Assembly (NCBI RefSeq): GCF_031954365.1
Contig: NZ_JAUSVZ010000001.1
Source of the DNA: Brevibacillus aydinogluensis
GTDB taxonomy: Bacteria; Bacillota; Bacilli; Brevibacillales; Brevibacillaceae
Length of the DNA: 64,000 nt
Direction: 5' to 3' (one strand)
Shown here piece by piece: positions 16,084 to 25,854 of the stretch; position 1 is the first letter of the stretch, and each line of letters begins with the position of its first letter. Under the pieces are notes generated by a model. That model had not been told where the DNA came from and ran no database searches. It was given only the letters and a program-made list of their open reading frames with translations. Made by a program: the position numbers and the translations under genes.

Positions 16084-17901
16084 ATGGATCGCCGTGAAAG
16101 ACAGAAACGAATTCGCAATTTTTCCATTATCGCCCATATTGACCACGGAAAGTCAACCCTGGCGGACCGCATTTTGGAGCTGACCGGAGCACTGTCGGCC
16201 CGCGAGATGGAAGACCAGTTTCTGGACACGATGGAGCTGGAAAAGGAGCGCGGCATTACGATCAAGCTGAACGCCGTGCGGTTGAACTATAAAGCCGATG
16301 ACGGAGAGGAGTACATCCTGCACCTGATCGACACCCCCGGACACGTCGACTTTACGTACGAAGTATCCCGCAGCCTTGCCGCCTGTGAAGGGGCGCTCCT
16401 GGTGGTGGACGCCGCCCAGGGGATTGAGGCGCAGACATTGGCCAACGTCTATTTGGCGCTGGACAACAATCTCGAGATTATCCCGGTCATCAACAAGATC
16501 GACCTGCCCAGCGCGGAGCCGGAGCGCATCAAGCAGGAAGTGGAGGACGTCATCGGGCTGGACGCCAGCGACGCCTGCCTCACCTCGGCCAAAGCAGGGA
16601 TCGGCATCAAGGACGTGCTGGAGGCAGTGGTGAAAAAGGTGCCGGCACCCGAGGGAGACCCGGATGCGCCGCTGCAGGCGCTGATCTTCGACTCCTACTT
16701 TGATCCGTACCGGGGCGTGATCGCATCCGTGCGGATCGTCAACGGTACGCTGAAAAAAGGTATGAAAATCAAGATGATGGCCACCGGCAAAACATTCGAA
16801 GTGACGGAAGTGGGCACCTCCACACCCCGTCAGACGCCGGTAGACGAGCTGACCGTCGGTGACGTGGGCTACGTGGCTGCCTCGATCAAGACGGTGGGCG
16901 ACACCCGTGTCGGGGATACGATCACGGATGCCAATCGTCCGGCCGCCGAACCGCTGCCAGGTTACCGCAAAATCAATCCGATGGTGTTTTGCGGTCTCTA
17001 CCCGATCGACACCAGCGAGTACAACGATCTGCGCGAGGCGCTGGAAAAGCTGCAGTTGAACGACGCGTCGCTGCAGTTCGAACCGGAGACCTCACAGGCG
17101 CTCGGATTTGGCTTCCGCTGCGGCTTCCTCGGACTTTTGCACATGGAGATCATCCAGGAGCGGATCGAGCGGGAGTTTAACATCAACCTGATTACCACCG
17201 CGCCGAGCGTTATCTACCGCATCACCAAGACGAGCGGCGAAGTGGTTGAGATCGACAACCCCTCGAAAATGCCGGAGGCGCAAAAAATCGAACAGATCGA
17301 GGAGCCGTACGTCACGGCGACAATCATGGTGCCCAACGATTACGTCGGCGACGTCATGCAGCTCTGCCAGGGCAAGCGCGGGGAATTCCTCGACATGCAG
17401 TACATGGGGGAAAACCGCGTTCAGCTCAAGTACGACATGCCCCTCTCCGAGATCGTCTACGACTTCTTTGACCTGTTGAAGTCGGGCACCAAGGGATACG
17501 CGTCCTTTGACTATGAACTGGCCGGCTACAAGCCCTCCAAGCTGGTGAAAATGGACATCCTCCTCAACGGCGAAGTGGTTGACGCATTGTCGTTCATCGT
17601 CCACCGCGACAGCGCCTACCAGCGCGGACGCGTCATTTGCGAAAAGCTGAAAGAACTGATTCCGCGCCAGCAGTTTGAAGTGCCGATCCAGGCCGCCATC
17701 GGCAACAAGGTGATCGCGCGCGAGACGATCAGCGCGCTCAGGAAAAACGTGTTGGCCAAGTGTTACGGCGGCGACATCACCAGGAAGCGCAAGCTGTTGG
17801 AAAAACAAAAAGAAGGGAAAAAGCGCATGAAAGCCGTCGGCTCCGTCGAGGTGCCGCAAGAAGCGTTTATGGCTGTGCTGCGCATGGACGACAAAAAGTA
17901 G
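16084..17901 (+). CDS. lepA: Translation elongation factor 4 (LepA)
   Basis: A 605-residue ribosome-bound GTPase. The G motifs are clear: AHIDHGKSTL, DTPGHVDF and NKIDLP, followed by EF-G-like domains and the LepA-specific C-terminal region (LAKCYGGDITRKRKLLEKQ). LepA acts on stalled or mispositioned ribosomes and on initiation. Full length for the family. It has its own sigma-A promoter because the usual spoIIP-yqxA neighbour is 9.6 kb away here. Confidence 0.97.
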   Translation: MDRRERQKRIRNFSIIAHIDHGKSTLADRILELTGALSAREMEDQFLDTMELEKERGITIKLNAVRLNYKADDGEEYILHLIDTPGHVDFTYEVSRSLAACEGALLVVDAAQGIEAQTLANVYLALDNNLEIIPVINKIDLPSAEPERIKQEVEDVIGLDASDACLTSAKAGIGIKDVLEAVVKKVPAPEGDPDAPLQALIFDSYFDPYRGVIASVRIVNGTLKKGMKIKMMATGKTFEVTEVGTSTPRQTPVDELTVGDVGYVAASIKTVGDTRVGDTITDANRPAAEPLPGYRKINPMVFCGLYPIDTSEYNDLREALEKLQLNDASLQFEPETSQALGFGFRCGFLGLLHMEIIQERIEREFNINLITTAPSVIYRITKTSGEVVEIDNPSKMPEAQKIEQIEEPYVTATIMVPNDYVGDVMQLCQGKRGEFLDMQYMGENRVQLKYDMPLSEIVYDFFDLLKSGTKGYASFDYELAGYKPSKLVKMDILLNGEVVDALSFIVHRDSAYQRGRVICEKLKELIPRQQFEVPIQAAIGNKVIARETISALRKNVLAKCYGGDITRKRKLLEKQKEGKKRMKAVGSVEVPQEAFMAVLRMDDKK

Positions 17902-17925
17902 GCCTGACCGCGCGTCAGGTCTTTT
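17902..17925 (+). terminator. Terminator after lepA
   Basis: CCTGAC and GTCAGG form a short stem around CGCGC, followed by TCTTTTCC. Confidence 0.6.
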
Positions 17926-17959
17926 CCATTCCACTATCGCAAAAAGGAGGGGAGCGGAT

Positions 17960-19102
17960 ATGCCGCAGTCGGTGTACATCCACATTCCCTTTTGCACCAA
18001 CAAGTGCTACTACTGTGACTTCAATTCGTTCGTCACCAGCAACCCGCAGGTGATCGAAGACTATCTGGACACACTGGACAAGGAGATGGAGCGGACGTTT
18101 GCCCTGTGGCCGCCGGAGAAGATCAAAACCATTTTCGTCGGCGGGGGGACGCCGACGTTTCTCGACCGCCGCCAGATGCAGGTCTTTCTGGAGGCGGTGC
18201 GGAAGCATACAGAACGGTTCTGGGCCGACGATCTGGAATTCACGATGGAAGCCAATCCCGGCACCACTGACGTGGAAAAGCTCCGGCTGATGCGCGAGCT
18301 GGGCGTCAACCGGCTCAGTTTTGGCGTGCAGTCGTTCGACAATGCGCTCTTGAAGCGGCTGGGCCGGATTCACGACGTGGACGACGTCTACCGCAGCATC
18401 GACAACGCCGTGACCGTCGGCTTTACCAACCTGACCATCGACCTGATGTTCGGGCTGCCGGACCAGACGGAAGAGATTTTCCGCCGCACGCTGGAACTGG
18501 CGTTTGAGCTGCCGACCACGCATTTTTCCGCGTACAGTCTGAAGGTGGAAGAAAACACGCTGTTCCACACGCTGTACCAAAAAGACCAGCTTCCGCTCCC
18601 TTCGGAAGAGGCTGAGCTGGCAATGTATCTGATGTTGATCGAGGAGATGGAAGCGCACGGTTATCGCCAGTACGAGATCAGCAACTTTGCCAAGCCTGGC
18701 TATGAAAGCCGTCACAACTGCACCTACTGGCTCAATGATGAATACTATGGGTTGGGCGCGGGAGCCCACGGCTATGTAAACGGCGAACGGCACGTCAACG
18801 CAGGACCGCTGGCCGTCTACATGCGCATGGGCCAGGAAGGGCTGCCCCGAGTGGAGCAGTTTGCCGTCTCCCGCGAAGATGCCATGGAGGAACAGATGAT
18901 CCTGGGGCTGCGGCTGCGCGACGGGGTGAACCTCGCCCGGTTCGCGGAGCGCTTCGGCGTCACGGCGGAGCAGGTGTTCGGACCGGTGATTGACGAAGAG
19001 GTGGCAAAAGGGATGTTGGAACGTGTGGACGGCCACCTGCGGTTGACCAAACAGGCCTTGCCGTTGGGAAACGAAGTGTTCGCCCGCTTCCTGCGCGATT
19101 AG
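17960..19102 (+). CDS. hemW: Radical SAM heme chaperone HemW
   Basis: A 380-residue radical SAM protein, formerly annotated as oxygen-independent coproporphyrinogen oxidase. The 4Fe-4S motif CTNKCYYC lies near the N-terminus (VYIHIPFCTNKCYYCDFNS). HemW binds heme and delivers it to respiratory proteins. It lacks the longer N-terminus of true HemN, and it stands between lepA and hrcA as in other Bacillales, which supports HemW over HemN. An AAAGGAGGGG site precedes the ATG. Confidence 0.93.
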   Translation: MPQSVYIHIPFCTNKCYYCDFNSFVTSNPQVIEDYLDTLDKEMERTFALWPPEKIKTIFVGGGTPTFLDRRQMQVFLEAVRKHTERFWADDLEFTMEANPGTTDVEKLRLMRELGVNRLSFGVQSFDNALLKRLGRIHDVDDVYRSIDNAVTVGFTNLTIDLMFGLPDQTEEIFRRTLELAFELPTTHFSAYSLKVEENTLFHTLYQKDQLPLPSEEAELAMYLMLIEEMEAHGYRQYEISNFAKPGYESRHNCTYWLNDEYYGLGAGAHGYVNGERHVNAGPLAVYMRMGQEGLPRVEQFAVSREDAMEEQMILGLRLRDGVNLARFAERFGVTAEQVFGPVIDEEVAKGMLERVDGHLRLTKQALPLGNEVFARFLRD

Positions 19103-19137
19103 CGGCAGGATCGGGTGGACAGCGTGCTGGGAAAACA

Positions 19138-19166
19138 TTGACAAAACCTTCGCGTATTGATACCTT
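19138..19166 (+). promoter_or_regulatory. Sigma-A promoter of the hrcA-grpE-dnaK operon
   Basis: A perfect TTGACA, a 17-base spacer and TACCTT. The CIRCE operator starts 12 bases downstream, so HrcA binding would block transcription at the start site. Confidence 0.8.
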
Positions 19167-19177
19167 AGTAAATAGAT

Positions 19178-19204
19178 TTAGCACTCGATGCTGTTGAGTG
19201 CTAA
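19178..19204 (+). promoter_or_regulatory. CIRCE operator (HrcA binding site)
   Basis: TTAGCACTC, nine bases, GAGTGCTAA: a perfect CIRCE inverted repeat. The repressor HrcA, encoded immediately downstream, binds here and releases the operon under heat stress. No second CIRCE element was seen in front of dnaJ. Confidence 0.97.
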
Positions 19205-19224
19205 CAACAGGGGGCGAAGACAGC

Positions 19225-20253
19225 ATGTTATCGGAACGCCAACGACTGATTCTCAATGCGATTGTCGATAATTACATTCATTCCGCCGAACCCGTAGGCT
19301 CACGCACCATCTCCAAACGGGAGGACATCGGTTTCAGCTCCGCGACCATCCGCAACGAGATGGCTGATCTGGAAGAACTCGGGTACCTGGAACAGCCGCA
19401 TACATCAGCTGGCCGCGTTCCCTCCACGAAAGGGTACCGCTTTTACGTCGACAACTTGATCAAACCGCACATGTTGAGTGAGTTGGAGTTGAGCAAACTG
19501 AAACAGCTGTTTGCCGAACGGATTCATCACTTTGAGAAGGTGATCGACTACACTGCTCAAATTCTCTCGCACGTGACCAACTACACGGCCATCGTGTTGG
19601 GTCCGGAGATTTTCGAGCATCGGCTGAAACACATTCAGATCGTTCCCCTGAATGAAACACAGGCAGTGGCCATCGTGGTCACAAACACCGGCCGCGTGGA
19701 AAACAAGCTGATTGACATGCCGCAGGGCGTTCGACCGCAGGAGATCGAGAAGCTGGTCAACCTGCTGAACAGCAAGCTGAGCGACGTGCCGCTGTGGCAG
19801 CTTCGCCAGCGCATGTATCTGGAAGTGGCGGGCGAGATGCGGCGTCATGTGGAGCAGTACGAAGAGATGCTGCGGATTCTGGAAGAGTCTCTCCAGCGGA
19901 AGGAAGGCGAACGCGTCTATCTCCGTGGTGCGACCAAGATCATGGATCAGCCGGAGTTCCGCGACGTGGACAAAGTGAAGGACATCTTGGAACTGCTGGA
20001 ACAAAACGATCAACTGGTCCACTTGTTCGGACCTCCGAGTGAGGGCATCACCGTTCGCATCGGACAGGAAAACCAGCTTGACGCGATGAAGGAATGCAGC
20101 ATCATCACCACCGCCTATTACATCGGCGGCAAGCCGGTCGGGACGGTGGGAATCCTGGGGCCGACGCGGATGGAGTACAGCCGGGTGATCACCGTGCTCA
20201 ACTATCTGGCGGAAGGTCTGTCGCGTATGCTGACATCGCAGTTTGAGAAATAG
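19225..20253 (+). CDS. hrcA: Heat-inducible transcriptional repressor HrcA
   Basis: A 342-residue repressor of the dnaK operon. The winged-helix N-terminus (MLSERQRLILNAIVDNYI, then SSATIRNEMADLEELGYL) and the segment HTSAGRVPSTKGYRFYVD are diagnostic. The frame opens at 19198, but the ATG at 19225 gives the conserved start. It binds CIRCE at 19178-19204 and depends on GroE for folding, so it senses the free chaperonin level. First gene of hrcA-grpE-dnaK. Confidence 0.96.
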   Translation: MLSERQRLILNAIVDNYIHSAEPVGSRTISKREDIGFSSATIRNEMADLEELGYLEQPHTSAGRVPSTKGYRFYVDNLIKPHMLSELELSKLKQLFAERIHHFEKVIDYTAQILSHVTNYTAIVLGPEIFEHRLKHIQIVPLNETQAVAIVVTNTGRVENKLIDMPQGVRPQEIEKLVNLLNSKLSDVPLWQLRQRMYLEVAGEMRRHVEQYEEMLRILEESLQRKEGERVYLRGATKIMDQPEFRDVDKVKDILELLEQNDQLVHLFGPPSEGITVRIGQENQLDAMKECSIITTAYYIGGKPVGTVGILGPTRMEYSRVITVLNYLAEGLSRMLTSQFEK

Positions 20254-20324
20254 TAGAAATCGTAATGGAGTGAAAGGCTGACCCGGTGCAGCGGCAGCGG
20301 ACAGCCTGGGGAGGTATCGGAACG

Positions 20325-20909
20325 TTGAACGAGGACAAACTGACGCGAGACCACGAACAGGAAGCGGAAGCGGCAGCAGCCGAGCAGCAGGAAACCGCTG
20401 ACCAGGAGCAGCAGGAAGCCGCCGCACAAGAGCAGGAGCCGGCGGCAGAGATCGACTGGCAGCAGGAAGCGGAACGCTGGAAGGCACAGGCGGAAGAAAA
20501 TCATAACCGCATGCTGCGCGCCTTGGCCGACATGGAAAACCTCAGGCGGCGGACGCGCAAGGAGCAGGAGGATCTGGCCAAATACGCCTCGCTCAAGGTT
20601 ATCTCGGAGCTTCTGCCCGTGATTGACAACTTTGAACGCGCGCTGAGTGCTGACAAGGATTCGATGACGGTCGAATCCCTGCTCGAAGGGGTCAACATGG
20701 TGTACCGCCAGATGTTGCAGATCTTTGAACGGGAAGGCTTGACGGCGATCCAGGCGACAGGCCAGCCCTTTGATCCCAACGTCCATCAGGCGGTAATGCA
20801 GGCCCAAGACCCGGCATACGAATCGGGCGTGGTCGTGGAGGAATTCCAAAAAGGCTACCTCTTCAAGGATCGCGTCATCCGTCCTGCGATGGTCAAGGTA
20901 AACGCCTGA
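20325..20909 (+). CDS. grpE: Nucleotide exchange factor GrpE
   Basis: A 194-residue co-chaperone that releases ADP from DnaK. The acidic, Gln/Glu/Ala-rich N-terminal ~45 residues precede a coiled coil and the conserved core (MLRALADMENLRRRTRKEQE, FDPNVHQAVM). TTG at 20325 follows a GGGGAGG site and is preferred over the GTG at 20286, which has none. The order hrcA-grpE-dnaK is standard. Confidence 0.93.
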   Translation: MNEDKLTRDHEQEAEAAAAEQQETADQEQQEAAAQEQEPAAEIDWQQEAERWKAQAEENHNRMLRALADMENLRRRTRKEQEDLAKYASLKVISELLPVIDNFERALSADKDSMTVESLLEGVNMVYRQMLQIFEREGLTAIQATGQPFDPNVHQAVMQAQDPAYESGVVVEEFQKGYLFKDRVIRPAMVKVNA

Positions 20910-20960
20910 TTGTACTTAAGATAATTCCAGTTGGACAGAAGTGTAAGGAGGATATCCAGT

Positions 20961-22799
20961 ATGAGTCGCGTTATCGGTATTGACCTTGGAACCACAAACT
21001 CTTGCGTAGCCGTGATGGAAGGCGGCGAACCGGTCGTCATCGCCAATGCGGAGGGCAGCCGCACTACGCCGTCCGTCGTCGCGTTTAAAAACGGCGAGCG
21101 GATCGTGGGAGAAGCGGCCAAACGTCAAGCCATCACCAACCCGGACAACACGGTGATCTCCATTAAACGCCACATGGGAACCAACCACAAGGTAACCCTG
21201 GAGGGCAAGGAGTACACGCCGCAGGAAATTTCGGCGATGATTCTGCAAAAACTGAAAGCCGACGCGGAAGCATACCTGGGCGAACCGGTCACCAAAGCGG
21301 TAATTACCGTTCCGGCTTACTTTAACGACAGCCAGCGTCAAGCGACCAAGGACGCCGGCAGGATCGCCGGTTTGGAAGTGCTCCGCATCGTCAACGAACC
21401 GACAGCGGCTGCACTGGCGTACGGCATCGAAAAAACGGAAGACCAAACCGTGCTCGTCTACGACCTGGGCGGCGGTACCTTCGACGTTTCCATTCTGGAG
21501 CTGTCTGACGGCTTCTTTGAAGTAAAAGCCACCTCCGGCGACAACCTCCTGGGCGGTGACGACTTTGACCAGGTGATCATCGACTACCTGGTAAGCGAGT
21601 TTAAAAAGGAACACGGCATCGATCTGTCCCAGGATCGCATGGCGATGCAGCGTTTGAAAGACGCCGCGGAAAAAGCGAAAAAAGACCTTTCCGGCGTGCT
21701 GACCACGACCATCTCGCTGCCGTTCATCACCGCGGACGCGACCGGTCCAAAGCACCTGGAGGTAAACCTGACCCGCGCCAAGTTTGAAGAACTGTCCGCG
21801 CACCTGGTAGAGCGCACCATGGGACCGACTCGCCAGGCGCTGCAAGATGCGGGACTGAGCCCGAGCGACATCGACCGCGTCATCCTCGTCGGCGGTTCCA
21901 CGCGGATTCCGGCCGTACAGGAGGCCATTAAGAAATTTATCGGCAAAGAGCCGCACAAAGGGGTTAACCCGGACGAAGTGGTGGCGCTGGGCGCAGCCGT
22001 TCAGGCAGGCGTGCTGACCGGTGATGTGAAGGATGTTGTGCTGCTTGACGTAACACCGCTGTCTCTGGGTATCGAAACGCTGGGCGGCGTGTTTACCAAG
22101 CTGATTGAGCGCAACACGACGATCCCGACCAGCAAATCGCAGATTTTCTCTACGGCTGCCGACAACCAAACCTCCGTGGAAATCCACGTACTGCAGGGCG
22201 AACGTCCGATGGCAGCCGACAACAAGACGCTGGGCCGCTTCACCCTGTCCGACATTCCGCCGGCTCCGCGCGGCGTTCCGCAAATCGAGGTAACGTTTGA
22301 CATCGACGCCAACGGGATTGTGAACGTGCGCGCCAAAGACCTCGGCACCGGCAAGGAGCAGCGCATCACCATCACGTCCAACTCCGGCCTGACGGACGAA
22401 GAGATCGAGCGCATGGTGAAAGAGGCTGAGCTGAACGCAGAGGCGGACAGAAAGCGCAAGGAGGAAGTAGAGCTCCGCAACGAAGCGGATCAGCTGGTCT
22501 TCACGACCGAAAAGACCCTGAAAGAAGTGGAAGGCAAGGTGGATCAGGCGGAGATCGACAAGGCCAACGAAGCCAAGGACAAACTGAAAAAGGCGTTGGA
22601 AGGCGGCAAGATCGACGAGATCAAGACCGCCAAGGACGAACTGTCCCAGGTCATTCAACAAATCTCCGTGAAACTGTACGAACAGGCCGCTCAAGCCGCT
22701 CAGGCAGCACAAAACGCGGCTGGCCAAGGCGCATCCGGCGAACCGAAAAAAGACAACGTCGTCGATGCTGACTACGAGGTCGTCGACGACAAGAAGTAA
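20961..22799 (+). CDS. dnaK: Molecular chaperone DnaK (Hsp70)
   Basis: A 612-residue Hsp70. The ATPase domain has GIDLGTTNSC near the start, VYDLGGGTFDVSI, and VGGSTRIPAVQ. The substrate-binding domain and lid follow, ending in an Ala/Gln-rich stretch and the acidic EVVDDKK tail. It lacks the extra ~24-residue segment of proteobacterial DnaK, as in Gram-positives. The start ATG follows AAGGAGGATATCC. It is the last gene of the CIRCE-controlled unit, since a strong terminator follows. Confidence 0.98.
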   Translation: MSRVIGIDLGTTNSCVAVMEGGEPVVIANAEGSRTTPSVVAFKNGERIVGEAAKRQAITNPDNTVISIKRHMGTNHKVTLEGKEYTPQEISAMILQKLKADAEAYLGEPVTKAVITVPAYFNDSQRQATKDAGRIAGLEVLRIVNEPTAAALAYGIEKTEDQTVLVYDLGGGTFDVSILELSDGFFEVKATSGDNLLGGDDFDQVIIDYLVSEFKKEHGIDLSQDRMAMQRLKDAAEKAKKDLSGVLTTTISLPFITADATGPKHLEVNLTRAKFEELSAHLVERTMGPTRQALQDAGLSPSDIDRVILVGGSTRIPAVQEAIKKFIGKEPHKGVNPDEVVALGAAVQAGVLTGDVKDVVLLDVTPLSLGIETLGGVFTKLIERNTTIPTSKSQIFSTAADNQTSVEIHVLQGERPMAADNKTLGRFTLSDIPPAPRGVPQIEVTFDIDANGIVNVRAKDLGTGKEQRITITSNSGLTDEEIERMVKEAELNAEADRKRKEEVELRNEADQLVFTTEKTLKEVEGKVDQAEIDKANEAKDKLKKALEGGKIDEIKTAKDELSQVIQQISVKLYEQAAQAAQAAQNAAGQGASGEPKKDNVVDADYEVVDDKK

Positions 22800-22812
22800 C
22801 CGAGTGTGAACG

Positions 22813-22854
22813 AAAAAAAGTCAAAGTCACGGAATGCTGACTTTGACTTTTTTT
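22813..22854 (+). terminator. Strong terminator after dnaK
   Basis: A 16-base-pair perfect stem (AAAAAAAGTCAAAGTC with GACTTTGACTTTTTTT) around a 10-base loop. It separates dnaK from dnaJ. Confidence 0.92.
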
Positions 22855-22867
22855 CAAGTCAGTCACA

Positions 22868-22876
22868 TGCTATGAT
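22868..22876 (+). promoter_or_regulatory. Extended -10 promoter of dnaJ
   Basis: TGC-TATGAT lies 33 bases before the dnaJ start. The -35 is not recognisable. It gives dnaJ a promoter outside CIRCE control after the strong dnaK terminator. Confidence 0.45.
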
Positions 22877-22908
22877 AACAGTTGACTGTCATGGGAGTGA
22901 TCGAGCAG

Positions 22909-24039
22909 ATGAAACGGGATTACTATGAGGTGCTGGGTGTCTCCAAGGGAGCGGATGCCGACGAGATCAAGAAGGCGTACCGCAAGTTGGCGCGCCAGTA
23001 CCACCCCGACGTCAACAAGGCGCCGGATGCGGAAGAGAAGTTCAAGGAAGTAAAAGAAGCGTACGATGTCCTCTCTGACCCGCAAAAGCGTGCCCAGTAC
23101 GACCGGTTCGGCCATCAAGACCCCAGCCAGGGCTTTGGCGGCGGGTTCGGCGGATTTGACACGTCCGGCATGGGCGGCTTTGGGGACATTTTTGACATGT
23201 TTTTTGGCGGCGGCAGACGGTCCAACCCGAATGCGCCGAGAAAAGGGGCGGATCTGCAGTTTGGGTTGTCGATTGACTTCACGGATGCCGTCTTCGGCAA
23301 GGAAACGGACGTGGAGATTCCCAAAGAGGCGGAGTGCGACACCTGCCGTGGCACGGGAGCGAAGCCGGGTTCCGGCATAGAGACATGCAAGACGTGCGGC
23401 GGCACCGGTCAGCAGGAAGTGGTGGCAAATACCCCGTTTGGCCGCATCGTGAACCGTCGCGTGTGCCCGACCTGCGAAGGCAAGGGCAAGGTGGTCAAGG
23501 AGAAGTGTACATCCTGCCGCGGTACGGGCCGGGTGAAGGTGCGCCGCAAAATTCACCTCAACATTCCGGCAGGCGTCGACGACGGAGCACAGCTTCGCGT
23601 CGCGGGCGAAGGCGAACCGGGCATAAACGGCGGCCCTCCCGGCGACTTGTACGTCGTGCTGCGGGTGAAGCCGCACGAGTTTTTTGAAAGGGAAGGCAAC
23701 GACATCTACTGCGAAGTGCCGCTCACCTTTGCCCAGGCAGCGCTCGGGGACGAAATTGAAGTGCCGACGGTCGACGGCCGGGTTAAATTGAAGATTCCCG
23801 CCGGTACGCAGACGGAGACTTTTTTCCGGCTGCGGGGCAAAGGGGTGCCGTACCTGCGCGGAAGCGGCCGCGGCGACCAGCATGTGAAGGTGCGCGTCGT
23901 CACCCCGACCAAGCTGAACGAGCGGCAAAAGGAACTTCTTCGCGAATTCGCCTCCCTGTCTGGTGAGTCGATAAGCGGGTACGGCGTGGAAGATGAGGGT
24001 TTTTTTGAAAAAATGAAGCGGGCGTTCCGCGGCGAGTAG
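22909..24039 (+). CDS. dnaJ: Molecular chaperone DnaJ (Hsp40)
   Basis: A 376-residue DnaK co-chaperone. The J domain carries HPD in RQYHPDVNK, and a Gly/Phe-rich linker follows. Four CxxCxGxG zinc motifs are present (CDTCRGTG, CKTCGGTG, CPTCEGKG, CTSCRGTG), then the client-binding C-terminal domain. The frame opens at 22882, but the ATG at 22909 has the GGGAGTGA site and the family start KRDYYEVLGV. The strong terminator upstream and the extended -10 suggest dnaJ is expressed separately from hrcA-grpE-dnaK. Confidence 0.97.
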   Translation: MKRDYYEVLGVSKGADADEIKKAYRKLARQYHPDVNKAPDAEEKFKEVKEAYDVLSDPQKRAQYDRFGHQDPSQGFGGGFGGFDTSGMGGFGDIFDMFFGGGRRSNPNAPRKGADLQFGLSIDFTDAVFGKETDVEIPKEAECDTCRGTGAKPGSGIETCKTCGGTGQQEVVANTPFGRIVNRRVCPTCEGKGKVVKEKCTSCRGTGRVKVRRKIHLNIPAGVDDGAQLRVAGEGEPGINGGPPGDLYVVLRVKPHEFFEREGNDIYCEVPLTFAQAALGDEIEVPTVDGRVKLKIPAGTQTETFFRLRGKGVPYLRGSGRGDQHVKVRVVTPTKLNERQKELLREFASLSGESISGYGVEDEGFFEKMKRAFRGE

Positions 24040-24104
24040 CCGGGAATCGCGTCTGTCAGCGAGACGTTGGCAGAACATGAGCAAAATTGGGGAGTTGGTA
24101 GTTC

Positions 24105-25046
24105 ATGAAATGGTCGGAAATCAGTATCCACACGACAGCGGAGGCAGTGGAAGCAGTGTCCAACCTGCTATACGAGATGGGGGCCAACGGTGTCGTCATT
24201 GAAGACCCCGAGGTGCTGCATCGCGATTGGGATACGCCGTTTGGTGAAATCTACCAGCTCTCCCCGGATGATTTTCCGGACGAGGGCGTATTCGTCAAGG
24301 CGTATCTGCCGATGGATTCGAGTCAGCTGGTCGACGTGTTGGATGAGCTGAAGGAGCAGCTCAGCCACCTGACCGACTACGGTCTCGACATCGGCAAAGG
24401 CACGATTGCCGTCAATGACGTGCACGAAGACGAGTGGGCCCACGCCTGGAAAAAGTATTACAAACCGGTCAACGTCTCCGAGCGGATGACGATCAAACCG
24501 GTCTGGGAGGCATACGAGCCGAAGCGGCCAGACGAGATCATCATCGAGATGGACCCGGGCATGGCCTTCGGCACCGGCACCCATCCGACGACGATTCTCT
24601 GCCTGCGCGCGTTGGAAAAATACCTGCAGCCCGGCGACCGCGTCTACGACGTAGGGACGGGAACGGCCATCCTCAGCATCGCCGCCGTCAAACTGGGCGC
24701 CGACCACGTGCTGGCGATGGATCTGGACGAGGTGGCGGTCCGCTCCGCGGAGGCCAACATCGAACTGAACGGCGTCCACGAGCGGATCACCGTCCGGCAG
24801 AACAACCTGCTGGACGGAGTGGACGAGCAGGTCGACCTGGTGGTGGCCAATATTCTCGCAGAAGTGATCGTCCGCTTTACCGACGACGTATATCGCGTGC
24901 TGAAACCGGGTGGGGTGTTCATCGCGTCCGGGATCATCGCCGCGCGGGAAGCGGATGTGAAAGCGGCAATGGAGGCGTCCGGCCTTGAACTCGTGGAAAC
25001 CATTTTCATCGATGACTGGGTAGCAATTGTGGCAAAAAAACGGTAG
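24105..25046 (+). CDS. prmA: Ribosomal protein L11 methyltransferase
   Basis: A 313-residue SAM-dependent methyltransferase that trimethylates L11. The N-terminal substrate-recognition domain (MKWSEISIHTTAEAVE) is followed by the class I fold: DPGMAFGTGTHPTT, VYDVGTGTAILSIAAVKLGA, and VVANILAEVI. Family length. It follows dnaJ and precedes rsmE, as in B. subtilis (yqeT). Confidence 0.95.
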   Translation: MKWSEISIHTTAEAVEAVSNLLYEMGANGVVIEDPEVLHRDWDTPFGEIYQLSPDDFPDEGVFVKAYLPMDSSQLVDVLDELKEQLSHLTDYGLDIGKGTIAVNDVHEDEWAHAWKKYYKPVNVSERMTIKPVWEAYEPKRPDEIIIEMDPGMAFGTGTHPTTILCLRALEKYLQPGDRVYDVGTGTAILSIAAVKLGADHVLAMDLDEVAVRSAEANIELNGVHERITVRQNNLLDGVDEQVDLVVANILAEVIVRFTDDVYRVLKPGGVFIASGIIAAREADVKAAMEASGLELVETIFIDDWVAIVAKKR

Positions 25047-25064
25047 AATAGTGAGGTTGGCGAG

Positions 25065-25808
25065 ATGCAAAGATATTTTGTCGAGCCACACCTCTTTTCC
25101 GAACAAGAGGTAACGATTGTCGGCGACGACGTTCATCATATCGTAAACGTGATGCGGGCCAAACCCGGCGAGAAAATCGTCGTGTGCGACGGGGCGGGCC
25201 GTTCGGCTGTCGCTCAGCTCGTCTCCCTGTCCGCAAAAGAAGTGACAGCATCGATCGTCCAGTTCCTGGACGAGCAGACGGAACTGCCGATCCGCATTAC
25301 CATCGGACAGGGACTGCCGAAGGGCGAGAAGATGGAGTGGATATTGCAAAAGGGGACGGAAATGGGGGCGCATGCCTTTTTTCCGTTTACCTCCGAACGC
25401 ACCATCGTCAAGCTGGACGCCAAAAAAGAGGCGAAGAAGCTGGAGCGCTGGCGCAAGATTGTCAAGGAGGCGGCGGAACAATCCCACCGGGCGGTGCTGC
25501 CGGAGATTCTGCCGCCTGCGTCGTTTCGACAAGCAATCGCGTCGGCCGCCGGTTACACGCAGCGTGTGATCGCCTATGAAAAGGAAGGCGGCTCTACGCT
25601 TCATCAGGTCTTTGCCGGCATGAGTCCGGGAGAGTCGCTCTTTGTGCTGATCGGGCCGGAAGGAGGCTTTTCTTTGGACGAGGTGAAGCAGGCAGAGTTG
25701 ATGGGCTTTCAGTCCGTATCACTCGGTCCGCGCATCCTGCGCACGGAGACGGCCAGCCAGTACGTGCTGGCAGCCGCATCGTACCAGTTTGAACGCCTGG
25801 CCCCGTAG
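25065..25808 (+). CDS. rsmE: 16S rRNA (uracil-1498-N3)-methyltransferase
   Basis: A 247-residue SPOUT-class methyltransferase that modifies U1498 of 16S rRNA. The PUA-like N-terminus (MQRYFVEPHLFSEQEV) precedes the trefoil-knot SAM site with LIGPEGGFSLDEV and SLGPRILRTETA. It starts 18 bases after prmA with a GAGGTTGGCGAG site and is probably co-transcribed with it and with mtaB. Confidence 0.95.
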   Translation: MQRYFVEPHLFSEQEVTIVGDDVHHIVNVMRAKPGEKIVVCDGAGRSAVAQLVSLSAKEVTASIVQFLDEQTELPIRITIGQGLPKGEKMEWILQKGTEMGAHAFFPFTSERTIVKLDAKKEAKKLERWRKIVKEAAEQSHRAVLPEILPPASFRQAIASAAGYTQRVIAYEKEGGSTLHQVFAGMSPGESLFVLIGPEGGFSLDEVKQAELMGFQSVSLGPRILRTETASQYVLAAASYQFERLAP

Positions 25809-25854
25809 AGCGCGTAAGATGGGTCAAGGCTACTTACAGAAAGGAGGAAGCGCC

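Noticed and set aside
20286..20324. GTG at 20286 as the grpE start
   Set aside because: No binding site precedes it, while TTG at 20325 has GGGGAGG at good spacing.
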